A DNA stretch of 64,000 bases. It comes from Desulfovibrionales bacterium (GTDB taxonomy: Bacteria > Desulfobacterota > Desulfovibrionia > Desulfovibrionales > Desulfonatronaceae). Positions 17,148 through 26,389 of the stretch are shown here, in pieces. Made by a program: the position numbers and the translations under genes. The stretch is from positions 1 to 64,000 of the forward strand of contig REDL01000069.1 in assembly GCA_007693505.1 (NCBI GenBank), read 5' to 3'. Under the pieces are notes generated by a model. The model had not been told where the DNA came from. It made no database searches and worked only from the letters and a program-made list of their open reading frames with translations. Numbering within the stretch: the stretch's first letter is position 1; every line of letters starts with the position of its first letter.

Positions 17148-18290
17148 TCATTCCCCGATGCCCTGCTCTCCATGCAGTTCCATGCGGGCGGTCAGGTACC
17201 CCATGATGTCTTTGAGGGAGATGATCCCGACCAGGCGTTGGTTTTCCATGACCATCATCCGGCTCATGCCCCCCATGTTCATTTTCTGCAACACGTCCAT
17301 GACGTCTTCTTCAGGGTCCACGCTATTGTCCAGGGAGCAGGTGCTCATCACTTCCCGAACCTGGGTTGACGGCCAATTCTCACGGGGCACCTCGCCCACC
17401 TGCCGGGTGGTGATACACCCCTGGACGCCGAATCCGTCCTGGACCGGATAGAATTTATGATGGTGGCGATAAACATAGTCTTCCACCATCTCCTGTAACG
17501 TCATGGTGCCGGAAACGGCCACGGGCCGCTTCATTAGGGAGCGAACCCGCTCCCCGGCCAGGGCCGTTTTGACGGCCATCTGCCGATAGGAACTCCGGGC
17601 GGCGAACCGGATGAACACGCCGATCAAACAGTACCACAGACCGCCGACCACATTACCGGTCAGAATGTTCAGCAGGCCAAGGCCGATCAGTACCAGGCCA
17701 AAGGTCAGTCCAAGATTTGTGGCAATCCGGGTCGCCCAACGCTGGTCCTTTTTTATTTTCCACAACACGGCCCGCAGAATCCGGCCCCCATCCATGGGAA
17801 AGGCTGGAATCAGGTTGAAGACGGCCAGAATCAGATTGACCAGGGCCAGGTACATGAACACGCTGCCCAGGGCTTCGCCCATGCCCACACGGTCACCGGA
17901 TATGTGCACCAGGTGAAAAATCAAGGCCAGCAACAGGCTGGCCAGTGGACCGGCAATGGCAATCCAGAATTCGCTCTGCGGCGTTTTCGGTTCCTGGCCC
18001 ATCTCGGCGACTCCGCCAAAAATGAACAAGGTAATTCCGCGAACTTCCACTCCATATTTCCGGGCCACCACGGAATGGCAGAATTCGTGAAACAGAACGG
18101 AAAAAAACAGGCCAAAGGCCCCGACAACTGCCAGTTTCCAGTACGTCAGCGGCTCCAACCCTTCCAGAACATAAGGAAAAAAACCCACAGCCAGGGACCA
18201 GGTGACCAGAACGGCAATGATGATCCAGCTCATGTCGACCTTGAACTGAAAACCGAATGCCTCAAACAGTTTGATGGATTTGCCAAACAT
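17148..18290 (-). CDS. Site-2 protease family (M50) membrane metalloprotease with CBS domains
   Basis: The 380-residue protein cuts membrane-embedded substrates, in a family that includes SpoIVFB. Zinc ligands are in FHEFCHSVVA (HExxH) and in FNLIPAFPMDGGR (the Asp). Four or more membrane segments fill residues 15-230. Two CBS domains follow, with VREVMSTCSL and GGMSRMMVMENQRLVGIISLKDIMGY-type patterns, suggesting control by adenine nucleotides. The start at 18290 has GGAGGA directly upstream. The downstream unknown gene overlaps by a few bases. The substrate is unknown. Confidence 0.88.
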   Translation of the reverse strand: MFGKSIKLFEAFGFQFKVDMSWIIIAVLVTWSLAVGFFPYVLEGLEPLTYWKLAVVGAFGLFFSVLFHEFCHSVVARKYGVEVRGITLFIFGGVAEMGQEPKTPQSEFWIAIAGPLASLLLALIFHLVHISGDRVGMGEALGSVFMYLALVNLILAVFNLIPAFPMDGGRILRAVLWKIKKDQRWATRIATNLGLTFGLVLIGLGLLNILTGNVVGGLWYCLIGVFIRFAARSSYRQMAVKTALAGERVRSLMKRPVAVSGTMTLQEMVEDYVYRHHHKFYPVQDGFGVQGCITTRQVGEVPRENWPSTQVREVMSTCSLDNSVDPEEDVMDVLQKMNMGGMSRMMVMENQRLVGIISLKDIMGYLTARMELHGEQGIGE

Positions 18291-18361
18291 TTTTTCCTCC
18301 GAGAGGCTCCAAAACCAGCTCACGGCCCCTCATGGTGTTTTCGCGCCCCAGGCCCAGGCGA

Positions 18362-21300
18362 TCATGAACCGTTGGCCGTTTTGTCTGCGCCCCCCCCCTT
18401 TTCTTCCTCCCCGAGATCCCATTTTGCGAATTGTGTCCGGATAACGGACTGCAATTTTTCAAAGGCAGCTTCCAGCTCGGGCATCAAGGTCATGGCCTGG
18501 GCCAAATCGCCCTGGCCTGCAACCCGTTCCAGTTTCCAAGCCAACTCTCCCAAGGCAATGCACCCGGTGTTCAAGGCCAACCCCTTCGTGGCATGCGCAA
18601 CATCCCGAACCAAAGTGGCATCCTTCGCTTCAAGGGCGGCATGCAGCGTTTTCAGGCGCTCAGGTATGTCCTCCAGCACCATGGACAACAATTCCTTGGC
18701 AAACACGGTATCGTGGTCAATACGCTGCAACAGGCTCGCCCGATCAAAAATCAGCGGCACGGTGGCGGGAGAGTTCGGAGCGTTACGTGCAGAGGTTTCC
18801 AAAGCCTCTTCAGAGGCTTGCCTGGATATTTCCACGCCGGCCGGCTCGTCATGCTTCAGCCAGGTGCGCAGCTTTGCCAAAAGATCCGGAGGCTGCAGGG
18901 GCTTGCTTAAATAGTCATTCATCCCGGCCTGCAGACATCGCTCCCGATCTCCATGCATCACGTGGGCTGTCAGGGCAATGATCGGCAAGGGGCGCGGCGT
19001 GGTGTCTTCGATGTCGGCTTCGTGTTCCGTTTGCCTGGTGAACCGCTCTCCCGCCGCTTCCCGCTGGCGAATTTCCCGTGTGGCCTCCAGGCCGTCCAGA
19101 ACAGGCATTTGGATATCCATGAGCACCAGGTCATAGGGTTCCTTGGCCAACGCTCCCAAGGCCTCCTGTCCATTGGCCACCACGGTGGCCCGAAAGCCAA
19201 GACGTTCAAGCATTTTCTGCGCGACGATCTGGTTAACGGAGTTGTCCTCGGCCAATAATATCCGCGCTTGCCAAGGGTTGTGCGCCCCAGGCTCCGAGGC
19301 AGAGGACCCGATGTCGCTGTGCAGGGCAGCGTTCTGTTCCACCTGAACCGATTCCCTGAGAACCCTCTGGAGACAATTGAACAGCTGGGACTGGCGGACA
19401 GGTTTGTGCAGATACGCCGCGAACCCGATATCCTTCATCTTTTGGGCATCACCGTACGCCCCCAGGGACGTCAACATGACCAGGATGGTTGCGCGCAACA
19501 GCGGATCAGCCTTGATGGCCATGCCCAGATGCTCACCGTCCATGCCCGGCATCTGCATATCCACCAGGGCCAGCTGAAATGGATCACCTTGGGCATGCGC
19601 CCGATGCAGCTTCTGCAGGGCCTTTTTGGCGCTCTCGGCTTCCGTGCACTGCAGCCCCCACCTGGTGAGCTGTTCCCGGAATACCAGGCGATTGGTCGCA
19701 TTGTCGTCAACAACCAGCACCCGGATGTTGCGAACGTCAACCGGCACCGAGAGCCGTTCCTCCTCCTTGGGCATGGGCTTTTCCTGCTGGTGAAACAGGG
19801 CGGTGAACCAGAATGTCGAGCCGCTTCCTTCCCGGCTTTGCACGCCGATTTCTCCGCCCATCATCTCCACCAGCCGTTTGGAGATGGTCAGCCCCAGACC
19901 ACTGCCTCCGTAGGTGCGCGTGGTGGAAGCGTCCACCTGGTGAAACGGGTCGAATATTTCCACGATCTTTTGTTCCGGAATGCCGATGCCCGTATCGCGG
20001 ACCGCGAACCGGATCAGGGTTCCCTCTTCACCGATGTCATCCGGTGTAATATCAACCACCACCTCGCCGGAAGAGGTGAACTTGATCGCGTTCCCACATA
20101 AATTCAAGAGGACCTGACGCAGTCGACCGGGATCGCCACGCAGATGGGTCGGAGTTTCCGCGGCGATTCGGCAAACCAGTTCCAATCCCTTTTCATGAGC
20201 CCTGTGGGCCAGGACCTGTACCGTATCCTCCACCACGGACCGCAGGTCAAAATTTACATCCTCCAAATCCAGTTTGTCCGCCTCGATCTTGGAAAAATCC
20301 AGGATATCATTGATCAGCGTCAGCAGGCTTTCCCCGCTACTCCGGATAATTTCGGCGAAACTGCGCTGCTCCTCGGTCAATTTGGTATCCAGCAGCAACC
20401 CGGTCATCCCAATGACTCCATTCATGGGGGTCCGGATTTCGTGGCTCATATTTGCCAGAAACTGACTCTTGGCCACATTGGCCGCCTGGGCGGCCAAGGC
20501 CATGCGCCTGGCCTGAGCCATGGCTTCCTGTAACCTGAGGTTGGCCTGCTGCAATTCTTCCTCAGCCATCCGCCGCTCCGTGATATCGTAATTGATCCCC
20601 AGGGCCCGCTCCGGATTGCCCTGGGCATCCCGGCGCACCACTCCGGAACCGGCCAGATAGCGAATTTCTTCATCCGGACCGCCGCGATCGCGCAAAATCC
20701 GGAATTCGATGGAGAACATGTCCTCTTCCTGGAGCGCGGACTGAAACACTTGTGTTGCCCGCTGTACATCCTCAGGGTGGACGCGGCTAAACCACTCCTC
20801 GAACGTATGCTGGAAATCCTCCGGCTGAACTCCAAACAGCTGCAACATCTGGTCATCCCATTCCAGCCGATCATCGGGCACGCAATAGTCCCAGATGCCG
20901 ATTCCGGTACCGCTGGTGGCCAGGGCCAGACGCTCCCGACTCTCCCGCAGGTCCTTTTCAAATTGCCTGCGCTCCGTGACGTCCAGGGAATACTCAATGA
21001 CCTGCACAACCTCCCCATCTGCATCAAAAACCGGATAAGCATGGACATCCATGATCCGGGGCTCACCCAGGGCATTGTAATGGACATGCTCGACAACCGT
21101 GGGCTGCCTGGTGCGGGTGACTATGGCCAACGGACAGGGATGCTCCTCTCCGTGACAAGGGGTACCTGATTTGTGGGTCAGCACATGGCAGGTCAGTCCC
21201 TGCGTCAGGCCGCCGTCCGGCAAGGCCGCCCGATTGGCCAATTCAATGGCGTAGGTCTTGGCGTTGATGACATAGAAGGGATAATTGAGGGAATCGATGA

Positions 21301-21910
21301 CCGTATGCAGATAGGCGGCCTGGACATTGAGTGCCGATACAGCCTGTTTGCGCCGCCGCAAGGCATGGATGAGCACGGCGATGACTCCCAGTAGCAGGCC
21401 CATGCCCAGGAGCATGGACCAGGTGAAGACGCGATTGCGCTGCTCCATGGCCGCGGCCAGTTCGGCCTCTCCGGTAATGTCCTGAATGATGGAAAAAAGA
21501 ACAATCTCATCACCATAGAAAATTGGCCAGGATGTCACCTCAACGGTTCGCGTCTTCCCGTCGGCCAGGCGGTGCGTAAAAACGAACATATTGCGCTGGC
21601 CCTGCATTGCCGCAGCCCGTTCCTGTTCCACTGTATCCGGGCTGGATACATTGATATCCGCGATGGACATGCTGCGCAGCTGCTCCCGGGGATAGCCGTA
21701 AAACTCCGCCGCCGCCCGGTTGGCGTCAATGATCTCCCCGGTGTGGCCATTGATGAGCAGCATGACCGCACCATGCCCCAGGAACATTTCCTGACCGAAG
21801 TTGTGCGGCGCGGAGGGCAGCTGCGCGGAAACCGGCATGCTCTCCGCCGCCAGCCATACACATAAAACCAGTACCGCGACCCATCGCGGCAGGGCTCGTC
21901 CATCCCGCAT
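18362..21910 (-). CDS. BarA-like hybrid sensor histidine kinase (PAS3-HisKA-HATPase-REC2-Hpt)
   Basis: The ~1180-residue hybrid kinase begins with a signal or membrane segment, then an extracytoplasmic PAS domain (about 45-150) and a second membrane helix (about 161-185). Two more PAS domains follow. Next come HisKA with [12 protein letters not shown], the ATPase domain ([23 protein letters not shown]), and two receiver domains with phospho-acceptor Asp in [12 protein letters not shown] and [15 protein letters not shown]-terminal Hpt domain has its His in [10 protein letters not shown]. The layout is that of BarA/EvgS phosphorelays. The start at 21910 has GGGAG; upstream sequence is a dispersed repeat. 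The cognate regulator is not adjacent. Confidence 0.93.
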   Translation of the reverse strand: MRDGRALPRWVAVLVLCVWLAAESMPVSAQLPSAPHNFGQEMFLGHGAVMLLINGHTGEIIDANRAAAEFYGYPREQLRSMSIADINVSSPDTVEQERAAAMQGQRNMFVFTHRLADGKTRTVEVTSWPIFYGDEIVLFSIIQDITGEAELAAAMEQRNRVFTWSMLLGMGLLLGVIAVLIHALRRRKQAVSALNVQAAYLHTVIDSLNYPFYVINAKTYAIELANRAALPDGGLTQGLTCHVLTHKSGTPCHGEEHPCPLAIVTRTRQPTVVEHVHYNALGEPRIMDVHAYPVFDADGEVVQVIEYSLDVTERRQFEKDLRESRERLALATSGTGIGIWDYCVPDDRLEWDDQMLQLFGVQPEDFQHTFEEWFSRVHPEDVQRATQVFQSALQEEDMFSIEFRILRDRGGPDEEIRYLAGSGVVRRDAQGNPERALGINYDITERRMAEEELQQANLRLQEAMAQARRMALAAQAANVAKSQFLANMSHEIRTPMNGVIGMTGLLLDTKLTEEQRSFAEIIRSSGESLLTLINDILDFSKIEADKLDLEDVNFDLRSVVEDTVQVLAHRAHEKGLELVCRIAAETPTHLRGDPGRLRQVLLNLCGNAIKFTSSGEVVVDITPDDIGEEGTLIRFAVRDTGIGIPEQKIVEIFDPFHQVDASTTRTYGGSGLGLTISKRLVEMMGGEIGVQSREGSGSTFWFTALFHQQEKPMPKEEERLSVPVDVRNIRVLVVDDNATNRLVFREQLTRWGLQCTEAESAKKALQKLHRAHAQGDPFQLALVDMQMPGMDGEHLGMAIKADPLLRATILVMLTSLGAYGDAQKMKDIGFAAYLHKPVRQSQLFNCLQRVLRESVQVEQNAALHSDIGSSASEPGAHNPWQARILLAEDNSVNQIVAQKMLERLGFRATVVANGQEALGALAKEPYDLVLMDIQMPVLDGLEATREIRQREAAGERFTRQTEHEADIEDTTPRPLPIIALTAHVMHGDRERCLQAGMNDYLSKPLQPPDLLAKLRTWLKHDEPAGVEISRQASEEALETSARNAPNSPATVPLIFDRASLLQRIDHDTVFAKELLSMVLEDIPERLKTLHAALEAKDATLVRDVAHATKGLALNTGCIALGELAWKLERVAGQGDLAQAMTLMPELEAAFEKLQSVIRTQFAKWDLGEEEKGGGADKTANGS

Positions 21911-21923
21911 TGTTGCTCCCTTA

Positions 21924-22087
21924 ACAGTCCGTCGCAAAACTCCCAATTGCTGCGTCACTGCTCCGGCACTTCCTTTTATCAAAAACGCATTCTCGTATTT
22001 CGATGCAAGACGCTCCAGGAAGTGCCGGATTGCTCCCTCCACTTGGAATTCGGGAACGGGCTGTGGATAAGGATGTTATCAACACTC
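21924..22087 (+). repeat. Dispersed inverted-end repeat, copy C
   Basis: This copy lies directly upstream of the hybrid kinase start, beginning ACAGTCCGTCGCAAAACTCCC and ending GTTATCAACACTC. Its centre (CTCCGGCACTTCC, AAAAACGCATTCTCGTATTTCG, AAGTGCCGGATTGCTCC in pieces) matches copies F and G, so these three form a subfamily. It probably carries or replaces the kinase promoter. Confidence 0.7.
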
Positions 22088-22209
22088 CGTTGGCTCTGAA
22101 GGGCTCCATTCCAAAGGCAACCTGCAGTTGTCAGTTTTTCAGGTATCGTGACGGTGCTAAAAAAACAACCACCTTGCGCAACCTGTGCTGTAACCAGCCA
22201 CGCATATCC

Positions 22210-22433
22210 GTCCATTGAACAACACCCCATTGCTGCGTCGCCGCAAAACGTTCAGCCGCTGACGTATGTATAGCGACGCTTCGACCTTGATTCGATTGCC
22301 AGGACGGCAATCGAAAATGTGGCAACGCCACAGCCCGCAGGGGCCGAACACAGGACGTGTCCGGGGAGCTTTTCTTGTTCCGTGCCCTTGAGATTTTTGA
22401 ACGGACTGCCGAATAAGGACGTTTTCAACACTC
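22210..22433 (+). repeat. Dispersed inverted-end repeat, copy D (long form)
   Basis: This ~224-bp forward copy starts GTCCATTGAACAACACCCC and ends TTTTTGAACGGACTG...GTTTTCAACACTC. It shares with copy E an internal block containing the hairpin GATTGCCAGGACGGCAATC and a GTGGCAACGCCACAGCCC segment. Together with copy C it fills almost the whole gap between the kinase and the helicase terminator. Confidence 0.75.
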
Positions 22434-22446
22434 AGATATCCCTTGC

Positions 22447-22481
22447 CAAAAAATAAAAAACGCCCCGGATATTCGGGGCGT
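22447..22481 (-). terminator. Intrinsic terminator of the DEAD-box helicase gene
   Basis: On the minus strand the hairpin ACGCCCCG-AATATC-CGGGGCGT is followed by a run TTTTTTATTTTTT. It lies about 110 bp past the helicase stop. This is a textbook intrinsic terminator. Confidence 0.88.
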
Positions 22482-22593
22482 CAGTGGTTGGCACCTCAAG
22501 AACAGCTGAAAAGCTTCCATGGACATTCAAGGAAATCCACGGACAGCCGGTACAATCGGCGTTGTCCCGGCCCGGAGCAATTCGAGAGGAGAT

Positions 22594-23835
22594 CTACCGT
22601 GCGTCACGCCGTATCGCGCCCTGGGCTCCACGGCTTCGGCCACGTTCCGGTCGTCGCCCCCGCGACGTATTCGGCTCCCGGATACGTTCCGGCTCCACAC
22701 GTGCCGGCGTGTCGTAATCAAAGCCTTCCAGGGTGCGACGTTCGATGCGACCACCGAACTTGCGCTCAATGGCCCGGACCTGCTCGTCGTCCTCCCGGGT
22801 GATCAGGGACAGGGCTTCACCGGTACGCTGGGCCCGCCCCGTGCGGCCGATGCGGTGGGTGTAACTCTCGGTGGTGTCCGGCATGTCGAAGTTGATCACA
22901 TGGGTGATCCGGTCGCAGTCAATGCCCCGGGAGGCGATATCCGTGGCCACCATGATCGTGTACTTGCCGTTGCGCAGGCCGGTCATGGCCTCCTGGCGGC
23001 GATTCTGGGACATGTTACCCTGCAGGAACGTGGCGGCCCACCCCTTGCCCTCCAGCTTCCTGGCCAGGGATTTGGCCCGGTGCTTGGTGCGGGTAAAAAC
23101 CAGCATGGTTTCATGATCCGTGGATTTCAACAATTGTTCCAGCAACCCGGCCTTGAGGTGGCCGGGAACAGGGTAAAAGGCATGGGAAATGGACGCCTTG
23201 CGCTCCGTGGACTCAGCTCTGACCTCCACCGGGCCATGCAGGTATTCCCGGGTCAGCTTGCGGATCTCCTCGGGCATGGTTGCGGAAAAGAGCATGGTCT
23301 GCCTCTTGCCGGGCAAGCGGGAGACGATCCGCCGGATGTCCGGGGCAAAGCCCATGTCCAGCATGCGGTCCGCCTCGTCCAGCACCAGGGTGTCCACCCG
23401 GGAAAGGTCCACGAGCCCCTGGTTCATCAGGTCCAGCAACCGCCCAGGACAGGCCGTGACAATGGTCGCCCGGCCCAGACTCTTGACCTGGGGGGTCTGG
23501 CCCACCCCGCCAAACACGGCAGCGCAGCGCATCCCGGTTTCCGCGCCGAGTTCCACGAAATTCTCGTGGATCTGTACGGCCAGCTCGCGGGTCGGGGCCA
23601 GGACCAGAACCCGAACCGGACCCTGCTTGGGAGCCGCCTGGGAGAGCAGTTTCTGCAAAATCGGCAAGACAAACGCCGCTGTCTTGCCCGTCCCGGTCTG
23701 GGCCAGACCAAGAACGTCCCGCCCTTCCAGCAACGGCGGAATGGCCTGGATCTGGATGGGGGTGGGGATGCGGTATCCGGCGCGGGACACGCCGACCATA
23801 ATGCGCTTATCCAGCGCAAAATCTGAAAAATTCAA
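22594..23835 (-). CDS. rhlE: DEAD-box ATP-dependent RNA helicase (RhlE type)
   Basis: The ~413-residue helicase unwinds RNA duplexes. All core motifs are present: the Q motif around PTPIQIQAIP, AQTGTGKT, PTREL, DEAD with R after it, SAT, DIASRGID and HRIGRTGR. The C-terminal tail is basic and RG-rich (SRGRRPERGRSRG), as in RhlE-type enzymes. I prefer the TTG start at 23835 (giving MNFSDF) because GGAG lies six bases upstream and homologues begin this way; a TTG 12 codons earlier also keeps the frame open. It has a long upstream non-coding region, and a strong terminator follows. Confidence 0.93.
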   Translation of the reverse strand: MNFSDFALDKRIMVGVSRAGYRIPTPIQIQAIPPLLEGRDVLGLAQTGTGKTAAFVLPILQKLLSQAAPKQGPVRVLVLAPTRELAVQIHENFVELGAETGMRCAAVFGGVGQTPQVKSLGRATIVTACPGRLLDLMNQGLVDLSRVDTLVLDEADRMLDMGFAPDIRRIVSRLPGKRQTMLFSATMPEEIRKLTREYLHGPVEVRAESTERKASISHAFYPVPGHLKAGLLEQLLKSTDHETMLVFTRTKHRAKSLARKLEGKGWAATFLQGNMSQNRRQEAMTGLRNGKYTIMVATDIASRGIDCDRITHVINFDMPDTTESYTHRIGRTGRAQRTGEALSLITREDDEQVRAIERKFGGRIERRTLEGFDYDTPARVEPERIREPNTSRGRRPERGRSRGAQGAIRRDAR

Positions 23836-24095
23836 AATAAACTCCAAAACAATAAAAATGAATGTCCGCAAAACGGCGTGATACGGGCTGCGTGCCGAAA
23901 GATCGGCAAGGTATGCTGAGGCTCTGGGCTCGAGAATTCGTTCGGGCTGGGCTCACATCAGCGAGAAGGGGCTGATGGAGATGACGAAAGAAGGGACTCA
24001 ATTCCAATCACGCAAGAGCGAAACCAGACAGTATCCACTTTCCACGGAAAGTAAAGCGGACAATTTCAGGATACCCAGCCTCCCCCCCTCTTCAC

Positions 24096-24124
24096 ATCGA
24101 AATCGCAATCGAAATCGGGATCAT
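24096..24124 (+). repeat. Hexamer array ATCGAA (left arm of inverted pair)
   Basis: About four imperfect units of ATCGAAATCG followed by GGATCAT. It faces a longer array at 24232-24280 in the opposite orientation. Confidence 0.75.
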
Positions 24125-24231
24125 CTAGTTCAAAGATTGCGGTAACAACTCAGCTCATCTGAGCAGCATCGCCCTGGATACCCGCCTGCGCGAGTATGAC
24201 TGACTTGGAGGCTGCATTGCAAATCACCAGC

Positions 24232-24280
24232 ATGATCCGATTACAATCACGATTGCGATTTCGATTTCGATTTCGATTTT
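24232..24280 (-). repeat. Hexamer array TTTCGA (right arm of inverted pair)
   Basis: It begins ATGATCCGATT and continues as repeated GATTTC units. The start ATGATC is the reverse complement of the end of the left array, so the two arrays form an inverted pair around a 107-bp spacer without a gene. Confidence 0.75.
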
Positions 24281-24393
24281 GGAGCTGGATGCTGAAACCA
24301 TCCTTGCCCGCTGAGCGGTCCTTTTGTAAGGAAGCCAGAGAAAAACTCCGGAACAGTTCCTCTTGGGCGCTCACCTCAACGTTGGAGGCAGAT

Positions 24394-24795
24394 ATGTTCA
24401 CACGGCGATTGTTGGTCGGGTTGGTTGTTGCGGGTGCGTTCCTGCTGGCCGACCTTTCGGTGCATGCGCAGGACTACGAACGGATTATCACCCGGGCCTA
24501 CGAGGACATTCTCGGACGGCAGCCGGACCAGGACGGTATGCGCCATTTTCGCAGCCGGATGATCGACGAGCGCTGGGATGAAGCCCGGGTTCGAGCCGCC
24601 CTGCGGGCCAGTGATGAATACCGGGTGCGGCAGATCGACCTGGTCATCCACCGGGCCTATGACGACCTGCTGCGCCGCAAGCCGGACCGCCAGGGCCAGG
24701 AAAACTATCGCCACAAGATGCTGCGTGAAGGCTGGGACGAGCAGCGCGTGCGCCAGGACATCATGAACAGCGACGAATATCGACGCAGACGCTGA
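24394..24795 (+). CDS. Small exported protein with two DUF4214-like repeats
   Basis: From the ATG at 24394, with GGAGG five bases upstream, the product is 133 residues. A signal peptide (LLVGLVVAGAFLLADLSVHAQ) is followed by two similar ~50-residue units, each with an R-A-Y-x-D-[IL]-L-x-R-x-P-D core (ITRAYEDILGRQPDQDG and IHRAYDDLLRRKPDRQG) and ending S-D-E-Y-R. This is the DUF4214 pattern, found in phycobilisome-linker-like and secreted proteins of unknown function. It is probably periplasmic. The gene precedes the GNAT-nitrilase gene by about 40 bp and may share its transcript. The exact role is unknown. Confidence 0.78.
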   Translation: MFTRRLLVGLVVAGAFLLADLSVHAQDYERIITRAYEDILGRQPDQDGMRHFRSRMIDERWDEARVRAALRASDEYRVRQIDLVIHRAYDDLLRRKPDRQGQENYRHKMLREGWDEQRVRQDIMNSDEYRRRR

Positions 24796-24837
24796 TCCGC
24801 AACCGTAAACTATTTCACAAGGATAATCTTCCACACC

Positions 24838-26367
24838 ATGTCCAACACCGTCTCCCACAAATTGAACCTGCGCAACCTGCGCAGTGACGATTACCAAGAC
24901 CTTCAGGCCATCATGCAGCGGGTCTACCGTTCGGTGGACACCCCCTGGGAAAAAGAGCAGATCGAGGCCATGATCCGGCGCTTTCCCGAAGGCCAGATCT
25001 GCATTGAGGACAAGGGCCGGGCCGTGGCCGTGGCCCTGACCATGATGATCGATTACGCGGATTACGTTGGGCGACATACCTATATGCAGGTGGTGGGCGA
25101 CGGCACCCTGGCCAACCACGACCCTGAAGGAGACTACCTGTACGGCATCGAGATTATTGTTGATCCGGAATTTCAGGGCATGCGTCTGGGCCGCAGGCTC
25201 TACGATGCCCGCAAGGAACTCTGTGAAAAGCTGAATCTGCGGGGCATCATCGTCGGCGGCCGGATACCGGGATACCGCAAGTTCAAGGAAGAAATCTCGC
25301 CGCAGGAGTACATCAACCGGGTCAAACGCAAGGAAATCTACGATCCGGTGCTCTCCTTTCAGCTTTCCAACGATTTCCACATCAAGCGTCTGCTCCGGAA
25401 TTACTACCCCTCGGATCACCAGTCCGAGGGCAACGCGGTGCTCCTGGAATGGAACAACATCTATTACGAGGCCCGAACCCGGCTGATCGGTGGACGCAAA
25501 ACCGTGGTCCGCCTGGGTACGGTCCAGTGGCAGATGCGCCGCTTTGCCTCCTTCGACGATTTCCAGCAGCAGGTGGAATTCTTCGTGGACACCGTCTCGG
25601 ACTACGGCACGGACCTGGTGCTGTTCCCGGAGCTGTTCAATGCCCCGCTGATCGCCCAGTACGAGGACGAGAGCCCGCCTGAGGCCATGCGCCGACTGGC
25701 TGAATACACCGAAGTGCTCCGGGAAGAACTGATGCGCCTGGCTCTGGCCTACAATATCAATATCGTCAGCGGGTCGGTACCGGAGTACCGTGATCACAAG
25801 CTGTACAACGTCTCCTTTCTCTGCCGCCGGGACGGAACCTGGGACGCCCAGTACAAACTGCATATCACTCCCGAGGAAAATCGTTCCTGGGGACTGACCG
25901 GCGGCGAATCCCTGCGGACCTTTGACACGGACATCGGCCGAATCGGCATCCTGATCTGCTACGACATCGAATTTCCCGAGCTGGCCCGCCTGCTGGTGGA
26001 GCGCGGGGCGAACATCCTCCTGGTGCCCTTCTGGACAGACACCAAGAACGCCTACCTGCGTGTGCGTCGCTGCGCCCAGGCCCGGGCCATCGAGAACGAA
26101 TGTTACGTGGTCATCTCCGGCAGCGTGGGCAACATTCCCAAAGTGGAGACCATGGGCATCCAATACTCCCAGTCGGCCATATTCACCCCGTCGGACTTCG
26201 CCTTTCCCCACGACGCCATTGCCGCGGAAACCACTCCGAACACGGAAACCACCCTGATCACGGACGTGGACCTGGACCTGCTCAAGGAACTGCGCCGCCA
26301 GGGCAGCGTGCGGAACATGAAAAGCCGGCGGCGGGATCTGTATCGGTTGAAATGGACCGGCCATTAA
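24838..26367 (+). CDS. Bifunctional GNAT acetyltransferase / carbon-nitrogen hydrolase
   Basis: The 509-residue cytoplasmic protein joins an N-terminal GNAT domain (about 1-210, with IEIIVDPEFQGMRLGRRLYD as the acetyl-CoA loop region) to a nitrilase-superfamily domain (about 220-505). The hydrolase triad is visible as Glu in FPELFNAPL, Lys in YKLHITPEE and Cys in ILICYDIEFPE. This fusion is a recognised family in Proteobacteria, but its substrate is not established; amidase or N-carbamoyl hydrolase chemistry is likely. The start has AAGGA upstream. Confidence 0.9.
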   Translation: MSNTVSHKLNLRNLRSDDYQDLQAIMQRVYRSVDTPWEKEQIEAMIRRFPEGQICIEDKGRAVAVALTMMIDYADYVGRHTYMQVVGDGTLANHDPEGDYLYGIEIIVDPEFQGMRLGRRLYDARKELCEKLNLRGIIVGGRIPGYRKFKEEISPQEYINRVKRKEIYDPVLSFQLSNDFHIKRLLRNYYPSDHQSEGNAVLLEWNNIYYEARTRLIGGRKTVVRLGTVQWQMRRFASFDDFQQQVEFFVDTVSDYGTDLVLFPELFNAPLIAQYEDESPPEAMRRLAEYTEVLREELMRLALAYNINIVSGSVPEYRDHKLYNVSFLCRRDGTWDAQYKLHITPEENRSWGLTGGESLRTFDTDIGRIGILICYDIEFPELARLLVERGANILLVPFWTDTKNAYLRVRRCAQARAIENECYVVISGSVGNIPKVETMGIQYSQSAIFTPSDFAFPHDAIAAETTPNTETTLITDVDLDLLKELRRQGSVRNMKSRRRDLYRLKWTGH

Positions 26368-26389
26368 TCCACAATCCGCGACATCCGTG

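Larger units (their letters stand above)
23836..24393. other. Intergenic region between helicase and DUF4214-type gene
   Basis: These ~560 bp separate divergent genes. They contain no credible gene of their own. They hold two facing TCGAAA-type hexamer arrays with a 107-bp spacer, and a REP-like segment near 24175 (GGATACCCGCCTGCGCGAG). Promoters for both genes should lie here but none is clear. Confidence 0.4.

Noticed and set aside
22519-23826. A 435-codon open frame on the plus strand across the helicase
   Set aside because: The minus strand encodes every DEAD-box motif and has a matched terminator; the plus frame has none.
24096-24280. CRISPR array
   Set aside because: The repeats are tandem hexamers without unique spacers of constant length, and no cas genes are present.
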